Assembly: GCA_910585415.1 (NCBI GenBank)
Contig: CAJUDT010000029.1
Span: 1 to 24,075 of the forward strand
Source: an uncultured Flavonifractor sp.
GTDB taxonomy: Bacteria > Bacillota > Clostridia > Oscillospirales > Oscillospiraceae
Direction of reading: 5' to 3'
DNA length: 24,075 nt
The position numbers were made by a program, and so were the translations under genes. Shown here piece by piece: positions 15,306-23,471 of the stretch (position 1 is its first letter; every line of letters begins with the position of its first letter). Below the pieces are notes generated by a model. It was not told the DNA's origin and ran no database searches. It saw only the letters and a program-made list of their open reading frames with translations.

Positions 15306-15805
15306 TGGCGACAGGCGTGGAAGAATTGCTGGAGATGCTCTTTAACATGATTGACGATGCCAAAAGTATGCCCCTGACCAGCGACAAATGCATCATTGAG
15401 CGGGACAAGGCGCTGGACCTGCTGGACGAGATTCGGGAGCAGTTCCCCATGGAGCTCTCCGAGGCCAGGAAGCTGGTGGCCGCGCGGGCGGAGTACATCG
15501 CCTCCGCCAAGCGGGAGGGGGAGCTCATCCGCAAGCAGGCGGAGGACCAGGCCCGGCAGATTCTGGCCGAGGACGAGCTCCTAGCCCAGGCCAAGCTGAA
15601 GGGCAACGAGATGATTCGCACCGCCGAGGAGCGCAGCCGGGAGCTGCGCCGCGCGGCCAACGAATACTGTGAGGACGCCCTGCGCCGCACCGAGGAGGCG
15701 GTCAGCGAGGCCTATGACGAGATCAAAAAATCCCGAGCCCGGTTTCGGGCCCTGGCGGGGGGAGCCGCTGTGGGGCGGCCGCCCTTTGACGTGGCCGCAG
15801 AATGA
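15305..15805 (+). CDS. Uncharacterised coiled-coil protein coupled to coaD
   Basis: This 166-residue protein is charged and almost wholly helical. Alanine/glutamate/arginine-rich heptads at about 40-150 suggest a long coiled coil (for example QAEDQARQILAEDELLAQAK). There is no signal peptide and no membrane segment. The composition recalls the stator-type ATP synthase b/H subunits and DivIVA-like proteins, but no diagnostic motif of either is present, and there are no other ATPase genes nearby. It begins on the last base of the coaD stop and is followed by the operon's terminator. The function is unknown. Confidence 0.8.
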   Translation: MATGVEELLEMLFNMIDDAKSMPLTSDKCIIERDKALDLLDEIREQFPMELSEARKLVAARAEYIASAKREGELIRKQAEDQARQILAEDELLAQAKLKGNEMIRTAEERSRELRRAANEYCEDALRRTEEAVSEAYDEIKKSRARFRALAGGAAVGRPPFDVAAE

Positions 15806-15882
15806 CCCCCCTGGGGGAGGCATGTTCCACGCTACGCCGGACTTGGCGGGAGCTTGCCTTCAATGTTTGATATGTGCCCTAA

Positions 15883-15933
15883 GAGACGCGCTGCGAATCT
15901 GTCGGAATGACAGACGCTCGCGTTTCTTTTTTT
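15883..15933 (+). terminator. Intrinsic terminator of the rsmD-coaD operon
   Basis: GAGACGCG (15883-15890) pairs with CGCGTTTC (15919-15926), including one G-U pair. An inner stem CTGTC (15899-15903)/GACAG (15909-15913) lies within it, and seven T residues follow (15927-15933). It is 78 nt past the stop of the coiled-coil gene and insulates that operon from the mraZ cluster. Confidence 0.75.
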
Positions 15934-16156
15934 GTATAAAATCACGGAAAGTTTGGAGAGGCCTCCCACCGGTAGTGCATAAAATACATTCCACCGCAAA
16001 ATACGGTATTTTCCAGGTAAAAAAATGAGATATGACGGGATTTCAGTGGGGATTACATAACAAATCTGGGTAGAACAAGTGTTTTTTTGTGCATAAAACC
16101 ACGGTTTTCGCGAAAAAAACAGGAGGATTTCTTCTAAAAAAGGCGTAAAAAAACTG
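15934..16156. other. AT-rich intergenic region upstream of the mraZ promoter
   Basis: No gene is supported in this AT-rich stretch. It holds the near-palindromes AAAATAC-G-GTATTTT (15998-16012) and TTTTCGCGAAAA (16105-16116). A near-repeat of the form TTTTGT(GC)ATAAAAYCACGG occurs at about 15930-15947 and again at about 16085-16104, with a partial third copy (GTGCATAAAAT) near 15976-15986. These could be binding sites for a regulator of the division cluster, but no known operator was recognised. Confidence 0.4.
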
Positions 16157-16185
16157 TTGCAATTTATGCGCGGAACCTTTATACT
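16157..16185 (+). promoter_or_regulatory. Sigma-A promoter of the mraZ division and wall cluster
   Basis: TTGCAA (16157-16162), a 17-nt spacer and TATACT (16180-16185) form a good vegetative promoter. The start is expected near 16192, about 66 nt before the mraZ ATG. The AGTGG repeats lie immediately downstream, where a bound repressor would block transcription. Confidence 0.75.
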
Positions 16186-16192
16186 GTTAACC

Positions 16193-16241
16193 AGTGGTGG
16201 AGGAAAGTGGAGCAAAATGCCAGAGTGAGGCCGTGAAGTGG
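16193..16241 (+). promoter_or_regulatory. AGTGG repeats, probable MraZ operator
   Basis: AGTGG-type motifs occur at 16193-16197, 16206-16210 (within AAAGTGG), 16224-16228 (AGTGA) and 16237-16241 (within GAAGTGGGG). MraZ proteins are known to repress their own operons by binding short direct repeats near the promoter (TGGGA-type in E. coli, AAAGTG-type in Mollicutes). The position just after the -10 box fits this. The irregular spacing (13, 18 and 13 nt) leaves the exact operator uncertain. Confidence 0.5.
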
Positions 16242-16257
16242 GGGAGAGGGTGAGCGC

Positions 16258-16674
16258 ATGACCGGCACCTATGAGCACAGCATTGATGCCAAGGGCCGGC
16301 TGTTCATCCCCGCCAAGCTCCGGGAGGAGCTGGGCGTCACCTTCTATCTGGCCATGGGTGTGGATGCCTGTCTGGCCATCTATCCCCAGGCCACCTGGGA
16401 CCGCTTTACGGAAAAATTTTCCTCCCTGCCCATGAGCCAGTCCAAGGCCATGCGCCCCCTCTTTGCCAACGCCGCCAAGTGCGAGCTGGACAGTCAGGGC
16501 CGCATTGTGGTGCCCCAGAAGCTGCGCAAGTACGCCAGCCTGGAAAAGGACGTGGTGATTATTGGTGTCCACGACCGGGCGGAAATCTGGAGCGCCGCCG
16601 CCTGGCAGGCCCAGGAGGAGGAAGAGATGACCCCCGAAAAGATGTCGGCCTGCATGGAGGCGTTAGGATTTTAG
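16258..16674 (+). CDS. mraZ: Transcriptional regulator MraZ
   Basis: This 138-residue DNA-binding protein is built of two SpoVT/AbrB-like swapped-hairpin halves, at about 5-50 and 76-120. The N-terminus TGTYEHSIDAKGRLFIPAKL and the second-half motif CELDSQGRIVVPQKLRKYA are both typical. It normally forms a ring that binds repeats at its own promoter and tunes the division and wall operon. The ribosome site is GGGGGAGAGGGTG. It heads the cluster, as in most bacteria, with rsmH starting 2 nt after its stop. Confidence 0.96.
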   Translation: MTGTYEHSIDAKGRLFIPAKLREELGVTFYLAMGVDACLAIYPQATWDRFTEKFSSLPMSQSKAMRPLFANAAKCELDSQGRIVVPQKLRKYASLEKDVVIIGVHDRAEIWSAAAWQAQEEEEMTPEKMSACMEALGF

Positions 16675-16676
16675 CG

Positions 16677-17612
16677 ATGAGTGAATACACACACGCGCCG
16701 GTATTGCTGGAGGAATGCCTTCAGGGTCTGGCCATACGGCCGGAGGGGATTTATCTGGACGGCACACTGGGCCGGGCGGGGCATTCCCTGGAGATCGCCA
16801 GACGTCTGACCACCGGGCGGCTGATTTGCGTGGACCGGGACCAGGCGGCCCTGGACGCGGCGGAGGACAAGCTGTCCCCTGTGCGGGACCGGGTCACCCT
16901 GGTCCACCGGAATTTTGACCAGCTGGAGGAAATTCTGAACGCGGCGGGGGTGGACGGCGTGGACGGGATGCTCTTCGATTTGGGGGTTTCCTCCCCCCAG
17001 CTGGACGACCCGGAGCGGGGGTTCTCCTATCAGGCGGACGCTCCGCTGGACATGCGCATGGACCGGCGGGAGCCCCTGACGGCTCAGACGGTGGTCAATA
17101 CCTGGCCCCAGGAGGAGCTCAAGCGGATTCTCTACCAGTACGGGGAGGAGCGCTATGCCCCGGCCATTGCGGGGGCCATTCTCCGGGCCAGAGAGAAGGG
17201 GCCCATTGAAACGACCGGGGCGCTGGTGGAGGTTATCCGCTCGGCCATGCCGCCCCAGGCCCTGCGGGAGAAGCAGCACCCCGCCAAGCGGAGCTTTCAG
17301 GCCATCCGCATTGCCGTCAATGACGAGCTGGGGGCGGTGGAGCGGATGCTTCAGGCGGCGGTTCCCCGGCTGAAGCCAGGGGGAAGGCTTTGCGTGATTT
17401 CCTTCCACTCCCTGGAGGATCGAATCGTCAAGACGGCCCTGGCGGAATTTGCGCGGGGATGTACCTGCCCGCCGGATTTTCCGGTGTGCGTGTGCGGGAA
17501 AACCCCTCTGGTGCGTCTGGTGAACCGGAAGCCCATCACCGCCGGCGCCGGGGAGCTGGAGCGCAACCCCAGAGCGCGCAGCGCCAAGCTGCGGGTGGCG
17601 GAGAAGCGGTAG
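16677..17612 (+). CDS. rsmH: 16S rRNA (cytosine(1402)-N(4))-methyltransferase RsmH
   Basis: This 311-residue SAM-dependent enzyme methylates C1402 in the ribosomal P site. The N-terminus YTHAPVLLEECLQGL, the SAM motif GTLGRAGHS (29-37), DLGVSSPQLDDPERGFSY, LDMRMD and the C-terminal ISFHSLEDRIVK are all classic. The cysteine cluster CTCPPDFPVCVCG near the C-terminus is also usual for the family. The open frame extends upstream to 16479 inside mraZ, but the ATG at 16677 follows an AGGA site by 8 nt and gives the conserved start. Confidence 0.96.
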   Translation: MSEYTHAPVLLEECLQGLAIRPEGIYLDGTLGRAGHSLEIARRLTTGRLICVDRDQAALDAAEDKLSPVRDRVTLVHRNFDQLEEILNAAGVDGVDGMLFDLGVSSPQLDDPERGFSYQADAPLDMRMDRREPLTAQTVVNTWPQEELKRILYQYGEERYAPAIAGAILRAREKGPIETTGALVEVIRSAMPPQALREKQHPAKRSFQAIRIAVNDELGAVERMLQAAVPRLKPGGRLCVISFHSLEDRIVKTALAEFARGCTCPPDFPVCVCGKTPLVRLVNRKPITAGAGELERNPRARSAKLRVAEKR

Positions 17613-17661
17613 AGCGGGTCCCCATGGGGACGGATACAAAGGATAGGAGTTGACCAGCCAC

Positions 17662-18219
17662 ATGGCGCAGACAACCAAGCGGCGCAGAAACCATCGGGAA
17701 TATGAGCGTATCAACTACGGAGCCTATGACGGCTCCGCCGCCCGCCAGCTGGAGCAGGGGGCAGAGGTTGAACAGCCAAGGCCGCTGGTACGCCCCCGAA
17801 AGCAGACGGTCACCCGGCCCCGGATTCGGGTGCGGGAGGCTGGAAGCGTCTCCGTCTTCGCGGCGGCGGGCTCCCTGGCAATCGGAGCCTTCGCGGTGCT
17901 GCTGCTGTTCAGCTATGTGCAGCTGCACAGCATTTCCGAGCAGGTGGTTTCCCTGCGCACAGAGATGTCGGAGCTCCAGACGGAAGAGGCCATCCTGCGG
18001 GCCCGCTATGAGCAGGTTTACGACCTGAGCGACATTGAGGACACTATGCTCTCCACCGGGCAGATGGTCAAGCCGCAGAACGGACAGATTATCTACATCG
18101 ACCTGTCCGAGCCGGACAGTGTGGTTTTTTACGACCGGGAACCGGCCGTAACCGGTATTGAGGGGGCCCTCCAGAGCCTCCGCTCCATTTGCAGTCAGAT
18201 TATGGAATATTTCCAATAA
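17662..18219 (+). CDS. ftsL: FtsL-like division protein (septum initiator type)
   Basis: This 185-residue bitopic protein has a basic cytoplasmic N-terminus of about 60 residues, one transmembrane helix at about 64-86 and an external coiled coil at about 88-120 (SEQVVSLRTEMSELQTEE). A C-terminal region follows. FtsL proteins are poorly conserved in sequence and are recognised by this topology and by position between rsmH and the septal transpeptidase, as here. The ATG at 17662 has AGGAG 12 nt upstream. A TTG at 17650 touches that site and cannot be the start. FtsL works with FtsB/DivIC to activate septal peptidoglycan synthesis. The name is positional and moderately sure. Confidence 0.75.
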   Translation: MAQTTKRRRNHREYERINYGAYDGSAARQLEQGAEVEQPRPLVRPRKQTVTRPRIRVREAGSVSVFAAAGSLAIGAFAVLLLFSYVQLHSISEQVVSLRTEMSELQTEEAILRARYEQVYDLSDIEDTMLSTGQMVKPQNGQIIYIDLSEPDSVVFYDREPAVTGIEGALQSLRSICSQIMEYFQ

Positions 18220-18290
18220 GAGGGGCCATATACTGACTTGCAGACGGCGGGTGTGGCGGACGGGCGGTGCGGTTACACAATAGAGAGACA

Positions 18291-18349
18291 GGGCCGCCGG
18301 GGCGCGGCCCTTTTGAGAAGGGCGTAAGAAGAGAGGTTCTTACGCCCTT
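18291..18349 (+). promoter_or_regulatory. Two adjacent hairpins between ftsL and the PBP gene
   Basis: The first hairpin pairs GGGCCGC (18291-18297) with GCGGCCC (18304-18310) and is followed by TTTT, so it resembles a short intrinsic terminator. The second pairs AAGGGCGTAAGAA (18318-18330) perfectly with TTCTTACGCCCTT (18337-18349) and ends 38 nt before the PBP start. The layout suggests an attenuator or an mRNA processing or stability element within the operon. Confidence 0.5.
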
Positions 18350-18386
18350 ACCCGTACTATTCATTGAAATAGAAAAGGAGGGGCTT

Positions 18387-20792
18387 ATGGCACCCATTCG
18401 GAGAAAAAATCGCGTCATTCAGCAGCAGCCCGACCACCGGGCCAACCGCACCATTCTGCTGCGCACTCTGCTGCTGCTGCTCATTTTCGGGATTGCGGCC
18501 TTTCTGCCGCTGTTTGTGAAGCTCTATGAGATTCAGATTACCAAGCACGACGATTACCTGGGCCGGGCCATCGACCAGCAGACCCGTGATTCCGAGGTCA
18601 CCGCCAGCCGGGGGACCATCTACGACTGCAACGGCGCGCCCCTGGCCATGAGCTACACGGTACATAACATCCAGCTCTCGCCCTACGGGGTCCAGGAGCT
18701 CCAGGACAAATACGAGGACGCCGTGGAGAAGGCCAGGGAAAAGGGGACCGATCTGCCCGACTACCCGGAGCCCACCGACCAGTTTATCGCCGAGGGTCTG
18801 GCGGCGCTTCTGGAGGGGGTGGAGCCGGAGGACGTCATCAAGCACATGGAGAACCGGGCCTCCCAATATGAAATTATCAAGTGGCGGGTGGAGCAGGATG
18901 AGGAACAGGCCGTTCGGGAATTTATTTCGGAAAACCACCTGACCGGAGGCATCTTCGTCATGCCCACCACCAAGCGCTATTACCCCAAGGGCTCCCTGGC
19001 TTCCCACGTCGTCGGCTGGGTCAACTACAGCAATGACGGAAAGGGCGCTTACGGTATGGAGGCCATGTACGAGGAAGAGCTTGCCGGGGAGACCGGCCGG
19101 GTCGTCACCGCCAAAAACGGCCGGGGCACCGAGATGCTCTATCGCTTTGAGGATTACTACGACGCTACCGACGGGTCCGACCTATACCTGACCATCAACA
19201 GTAACATTCAGTATTACTGCGAGAAGGTCTTGGAGAAGGGCGTGGAGATGTTCGAGGTCCAGAACGGAGCCTTTGCCATTGCCATGGACCCCAAGACGGG
19301 GGCTATTCTGGCTTGGGCCAGCTCGCCCTCCTATGATTTGAACCGCCCCCGTGAAATTGTGGACCCGGTACTCAGCGCCTACCTGGAGCAGGTGAAGAAT
19401 GACCCGGAATCCAATGAGACCGCATATTTCGATGCGCTGAGAGACCTTCAGCTCGATCAGTGGCGGGACAAAATCGTCAACGAGACTTACGAGCCCGGTT
19501 CCACCTTCAAAGCCATCGTACTGGCCGCAGCTCTGGAGGAGGGTGTGGTCAGCGAAAGCGACCACTTCTACTGCACCGGCGTGGCCGATGTGGAGGGGTG
19601 GAACGGTGACCCCATCAAGTGCTCCAACCGCAGCGGCCATAAAGACCAGGACCTGGCCAAGGCGGTGGCCAACTCCTGCAACCCGGCCTTTATCAGCATC
19701 GGCCAGCGGCTGGGGGCCCAGAAGTTTTATGATTACCTGGAGGACTTTGGAATGCTCACTCCCACGGGCATCGACATTTTGGGCGAGTCCAAAATCAACC
19801 CGGTGAGCTCGGGCATTATGTGGAGTCGGGAAAAGTTTACCGGGGTGGACCTTGCGGTAGCCTCCTTCGGCCAGCGGTTCAAAATCACCCCCATCCAGCT
19901 GCTCACCGGCGTGGCGGCGGTGGTCAACGGCGGACACCTGATGCAGCCCTATGTGGTCTCCGACATCATCGGCCCCGACGGCAGTGTCATTAAACACGTG
20001 GAGCCCACCGAGGTCCGGCAGGTCATCAGCGAGCAGACCAGCGAGCGGTGCCGGACCATCCTGGAGGGCGTGGTGGACGGAGGCACCGGCAAAAACGCCC
20101 ATGTGGAGGGCTACCGCATCGGCGGCAAGACCGGTTCCTCCCAGACGGGGGAGGCGGATCATACCATTGTCTCCTTCGTGGGCTTTGCCCCGGCGGACGA
20201 CCCGCAAGTGATTATCCTCCTGGCCTACGACAACCCCAAGCCCTCCGGGCCCAACAGCAACGTGACCGCTGGAGATTGGTACATCAGCGGCGGTATTATG
20301 GCGGCTAAAATGGCCGGGGAGCTCATGGAGGACATTCTGGAGGAGCTGGGCGTGGAGAAGAGCTACACCGCCCAGGCCAGTGTCCTGGTGCCCAATGCCG
20401 CCGGACTGGACCGGGGTACGGCCACCCAGCGGATGGAGGAGGCCAACCTCACCGTGCGCACCGTGGGCGACGGGGACACCGTCACCGGACAGATTCCTGT
20501 AGCCGGAGCCTCAATCCCCGGCGGCAGTCAGGTGGTCCTCTATATGGGCGAGGACGTACCCACCGATCTGGTGGAGGTGCCGAGCGTAGCAGGGAAGAGC
20601 GCCGAAGGCGCCCGCCAGACCCTGGAGAGCGCGGGCCTGTACATGCGCCCCACCGGCGCGACCGAGTTCAGCTCCGGCACCGTGGCCCTGAGCCAGGCCA
20701 TTGCCGCGGGCACCCAGGTGCCCAGAGGGACCGTGGTGGAGGTGGACTTCATCGACAACAACAGCCAGGGAGGTGCGTCCTCCGGCCTGTAA
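18387..20792 (+). CDS. Class B penicillin-binding protein (FtsI/PBP2B/SpoVD type) with two PASTA domains
   Basis: This 801-residue septal transpeptidase cross-links peptidoglycan outside the membrane. A basic N-terminus is followed by a transmembrane helix (about 22-43) and the dimerisation domain opening with ASRGTIYDCNG (about 73-83). The transpeptidase motifs are complete: STFK with S372 as nucleophile, SCN (430-432) and KTG (581-583). Two PASTA domains follow (about 664-728 and 729-795). The open frame begins at 18267, but AAAAGGAGGGG directly precedes the ATG at 18387. It follows ftsL, as usual. Vegetative PBP2B and sporulation SpoVD are hard to tell apart. Two PASTA domains and the single PBP here favour the division enzyme, but both roles are possible. 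Confidence 0.93.
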   Translation: MAPIRRKNRVIQQQPDHRANRTILLRTLLLLLIFGIAAFLPLFVKLYEIQITKHDDYLGRAIDQQTRDSEVTASRGTIYDCNGAPLAMSYTVHNIQLSPYGVQELQDKYEDAVEKAREKGTDLPDYPEPTDQFIAEGLAALLEGVEPEDVIKHMENRASQYEIIKWRVEQDEEQAVREFISENHLTGGIFVMPTTKRYYPKGSLASHVVGWVNYSNDGKGAYGMEAMYEEELAGETGRVVTAKNGRGTEMLYRFEDYYDATDGSDLYLTINSNIQYYCEKVLEKGVEMFEVQNGAFAIAMDPKTGAILAWASSPSYDLNRPREIVDPVLSAYLEQVKNDPESNETAYFDALRDLQLDQWRDKIVNETYEPGSTFKAIVLAAALEEGVVSESDHFYCTGVADVEGWNGDPIKCSNRSGHKDQDLAKAVANSCNPAFISIGQRLGAQKFYDYLEDFGMLTPTGIDILGESKINPVSSGIMWSREKFTGVDLAVASFGQRFKITPIQLLTGVAAVVNGGHLMQPYVVSDIIGPDGSVIKHVEPTEVRQVISEQTSERCRTILEGVVDGGTGKNAHVEGYRIGGKTGSSQTGEADHTIVSFVGFAPADDPQVIILLAYDNPKPSGPNSNVTAGDWYISGGIMAAKMAGELMEDILEELGVEKSYTAQASVLVPNAAGLDRGTATQRMEEANLTVRTVGDGDTVTGQIPVAGASIPGGSQVVLYMGEDVPTDLVEVPSVAGKSAEGARQTLESAGLYMRPTGATEFSSGTVALSQAIAAGTQVPRGTVVEVDFIDNNSQGGASSGL

Positions 20793-20824
20793 ACGAAATT
20801 CCTGTGGAAAACGGGGTGATGGGA

Positions 20825-22303
20825 ATGCGGCTGAGACAGCTGCTGGACGGCGTGTTCTGTAGAGGGAACGGCGTCCGGGACGTGGAAATTTCAGGAATCA
20901 GCTACGACACCCGCACCATGGAGCCCGGCTGCCTGTTTGTGGCCTTGCCGGGGTATAAGACCGACGGGCACCGGTATATTGCAGAGGCTTTGGAGCGGGG
21001 CGCGGCGGCGGTGCTGTGCGAGCGCCCCCCGGCGGGGGAGGGGCCCTGGCTGACGGTCCACGACAGCCGGGCGGCCCTGGCCGCCGTGTCCGCCAACTGG
21101 TTCGGACACCCGGCCAAAGAGATGACCCTCCTGGCGGTGACGGGAACCAACGGCAAGACCACCACCACCTATCTGCTCAAGGCCATGCTGGAGGGAGCTT
21201 TGGGGGCCAGGGTGGGACTCATTGGGACCAATCAGAACATGATTGGCGGAGAAATTCTCCCCGCCCACCGGACCACCCCAGAATCCTGGGAGGTCCAGGA
21301 GCTCTTGCGGAAAATGGCCGATGGGGGCTGTACCCATGTGGTGATGGAGGCGTCCTCACACGCCCTGGTCCTCCACCGGCTGGACGGCATTCCATTTCGA
21401 GCGGGCATTTTTACCAACCTGACCCAGGACCACCTGGATTTCCACGGAACCATGGAGGCCTACCGGGATGCCAAGGGCCTGCTCTTCCGGCAGTGCGGTA
21501 CGGCGGTGCTTAACCTGGACGATGAGGCGGGGCGGTATTTCCATGAAACGGTGTCCTGTCCCCAGATTACCTATTCGGAAAACAAGGATGGGGCGGATTT
21601 GACGGCCAAAAACCTGCGGCTCTTTCCGGAACGGGTGGAGTTTGAGGCGGTGGCGCGGGGGCAGATTGCCCGCGTGCGCCTGCCCATTCCCGGAGGCTTC
21701 AGTGTGTATAACGCCTTGGGTGTGCTGGCCTGCGGGCTGGCCCTGGAGGCGCCGTTGGAGGACCTGACCGCCGCTCTGGCCGGGGCCAGGGGGGTCAAGG
21801 GCCGGATTGAGGTGGTTCCGGTCCCGGCGGAGTTTACGGTTATCATCGACTACGCCCACTCGCCGGATGCCCTGGAGAATATTCTGACCACCGTGCGGGA
21901 CTTCACAGAGGGGCGTATCCTCTGCGTCTTTGGCTGCGGCGGCGACCGGGACCGGAGCAAGCGGGCCAAAATGGGCGCAATCGCGTCCGAGCTGGCCGAC
22001 TATGTGGTGGTCACCTCCGATAACCCCCGCACCGAGCCCCCAGAGGCAATTATAGACGACATTTTGAAGGGCATGGGGCAGGAGACGCCCTGTGCCGTGG
22101 AGCCCGACCGGCGCAAGGCTATCCGGCTGGCCCTCGCCCAGGCCGGGCCGGGAGACACGGTGCTGTTGGCGGGCAAGGGCCACGAGACGGAACAGGAGAT
22201 AGACGGCGTTCTGTATCATCTGGATGAGCGGGAGGAAGTGGCGGAATATTTTGCCCAGAGGCCGCAAAACCGGGCTGATTGTCCACCTCCGCCTGAAAAT
22301 TGA
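20825..22303 (+). CDS. murE: UDP-N-acetylmuramoyl-L-alanyl-D-glutamate--2,6-diaminopimelate ligase
   Basis: This cytoplasmic ATP-dependent ligase adds the third residue to the peptidoglycan stem peptide. The 492 residues include the Mur ligase P-loop GTNGKTTTTY (107-116), the NLTQDHLDFHGTMEAYRDAK segment with the lysine expected to be carbamylated, and DYAHSPDAL. The motif DNPR (399-402) is the known marker of meso-diaminopimelate rather than lysine specificity. Alternative starts lie at 20804 (GTG), 20816 (GTG) and 20819 (ATG). The ATG at 20825 is preferred because GGGGTG lies about 6 nt upstream and RLRQLLDGV is the usual family start. It is the third wall-synthesis gene in the cluster. Confidence 0.94.
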   Translation: MRLRQLLDGVFCRGNGVRDVEISGISYDTRTMEPGCLFVALPGYKTDGHRYIAEALERGAAAVLCERPPAGEGPWLTVHDSRAALAAVSANWFGHPAKEMTLLAVTGTNGKTTTTYLLKAMLEGALGARVGLIGTNQNMIGGEILPAHRTTPESWEVQELLRKMADGGCTHVVMEASSHALVLHRLDGIPFRAGIFTNLTQDHLDFHGTMEAYRDAKGLLFRQCGTAVLNLDDEAGRYFHETVSCPQITYSENKDGADLTAKNLRLFPERVEFEAVARGQIARVRLPIPGGFSVYNALGVLACGLALEAPLEDLTAALAGARGVKGRIEVVPVPAEFTVIIDYAHSPDALENILTTVRDFTEGRILCVFGCGGDRDRSKRAKMGAIASELADYVVVTSDNPRTEPPEAIIDDILKGMGQETPCAVEPDRRKAIRLALAQAGPGDTVLLAGKGHETEQEIDGVLYHLDEREEVAEYFAQRPQNRADCPPPPEN

Positions 22304-22347
22304 GGGGATTTTTGGTGTAATTTCGAGTGGAAGCGAAGGGCCGGTTA

Positions 22348-22356
22348 TGGTATGAT
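22348..22356 (+). promoter_or_regulatory. Extended -10 promoter candidate before mraY
   Basis: TG-G-TATGAT at 22348-22356 is an extended -10 element. The -35 position 17 nt upstream (TGGAAG) is poor. It lies in the 133-bp gap between murE and mraY, which is unusually long for this cluster. Flanking GGCCGG and CCGGCC segments could form a hairpin over it. The gap holds no gene. Confidence 0.35.
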
Positions 22357-22436
22357 AAACCCGGTCCGGCCTGGGCTTCCAGGGACGGATATGTGTGTAA
22401 AAAAGAGGAAAATGGGTTTGGAAGGGTGCAAAAGAT

Positions 22437-23426
22437 ATGTCGAGGATTGTTGGTAGCTTTATCGCGGCCTTTGCGGTGGCGGCTCTGGGGGGGAAGGTGC
22501 TCATACCCGCCCTGCGCCGGCTGAAGGCGGGCCAGTCCATTAAGGATATCGGTCCCACCTGGCACATGTCCAAGCAGGGGACGCCAACCATGGGCGGGCT
22601 GATTTTCATTCTGGGTATCACCGCGGCCATTGTGCTGCTGGGATGGAGGGACTTTGCGGCGGGGCGTTTCGGCGGCGGCTTTGTGCTCCTGTTTGCCCTG
22701 GTCTTTGGGGTCATTGGCTTTATTGACGACTATTTTAAGGTGAAAAAGCACGAGAATACCGGCTTGACCGCCCCTCAGAAGTTTCTCTTGCAGCTGGCGG
22801 CGGCGGTCCTGTTCACGGTGCTGATGCGCAGCCACCACTATCTGTCCAATGTGCTGTACGTGCCCTTTTTCAACGTGTCGGTGCTGATTCCCTGGCCGCT
22901 GTATACGGTTTTTGCGGCCTTTGTGATGGTGGGCGCGGTGAACGCGGTGAATATCACCGACGGTATTGACGGTCTGGCGACTGGGGTGACCATGCCTGTG
23001 GCGCTGTTTTTCACGGCGGCCGCCTGCTATTGGAGTCATTTTGAGCTGGGAGTCTTTTCCGCCGCGCTCTTTGGGGGACTGTGCGCCTTTCTGCTGTATA
23101 ATTTCTATCCCGCCAAGGTGTTTATGGGGGATACCGGCTCCCTGTTTTTGGGCGGCGCGGTGTGCGGGCTGGCCTTTGCCCTGGATATGCCGCTGATTTT
23201 GATTCCTGTGGGCGTAATTTACATTGCGGAGACCATGTCGGATATCCTTCAGGTGGGGTATTTCAAGCTGACGCATGGCAAGCGTATTTTTCGCATGGCC
23301 CCTCTGCACCACCATCTGGAATTGGGCGGATGGAGCGAAGTGAAGCTGTTTTGTGTTTTTTCCGGCATTACGTTGGTGATGTGTATTCTGGCCTTCTGGG
23401 GAATTATGGACCGCTACCCAGTGTAA
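22437..23426 (+). CDS. mraY: Phospho-N-acetylmuramoyl-pentapeptide-transferase
   Basis: This polytopic membrane enzyme moves phospho-MurNAc-pentapeptide from UDP to undecaprenyl phosphate, forming lipid I. The 329 residues carry the family motifs: TPTMGGLIF (49-57), DDYFKVKK (97-104), NAVNITDGIDGLATG (169-183), FMGDTGSLFLGG (229-240) and HHHLELGGWSE (291-301). About ten hydrophobic helices are visible. GGAAGGGTG precedes the ATG by about 9 nt. It directly follows murE without the usual murF between. Confidence 0.97.
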   Translation: MSRIVGSFIAAFAVAALGGKVLIPALRRLKAGQSIKDIGPTWHMSKQGTPTMGGLIFILGITAAIVLLGWRDFAAGRFGGGFVLLFALVFGVIGFIDDYFKVKKHENTGLTAPQKFLLQLAAAVLFTVLMRSHHYLSNVLYVPFFNVSVLIPWPLYTVFAAFVMVGAVNAVNITDGIDGLATGVTMPVALFFTAAACYWSHFELGVFSAALFGGLCAFLLYNFYPAKVFMGDTGSLFLGGAVCGLAFALDMPLILIPVGVIYIAETMSDILQVGYFKLTHGKRIFRMAPLHHHLELGGWSEVKLFCVFSGITLVMCILAFWGIMDRYPV

Positions 23427-23471
23427 GCGATTCCGGCGCACCGGTGTGCGCGGAGGTTTGGAGGTGGAGCA

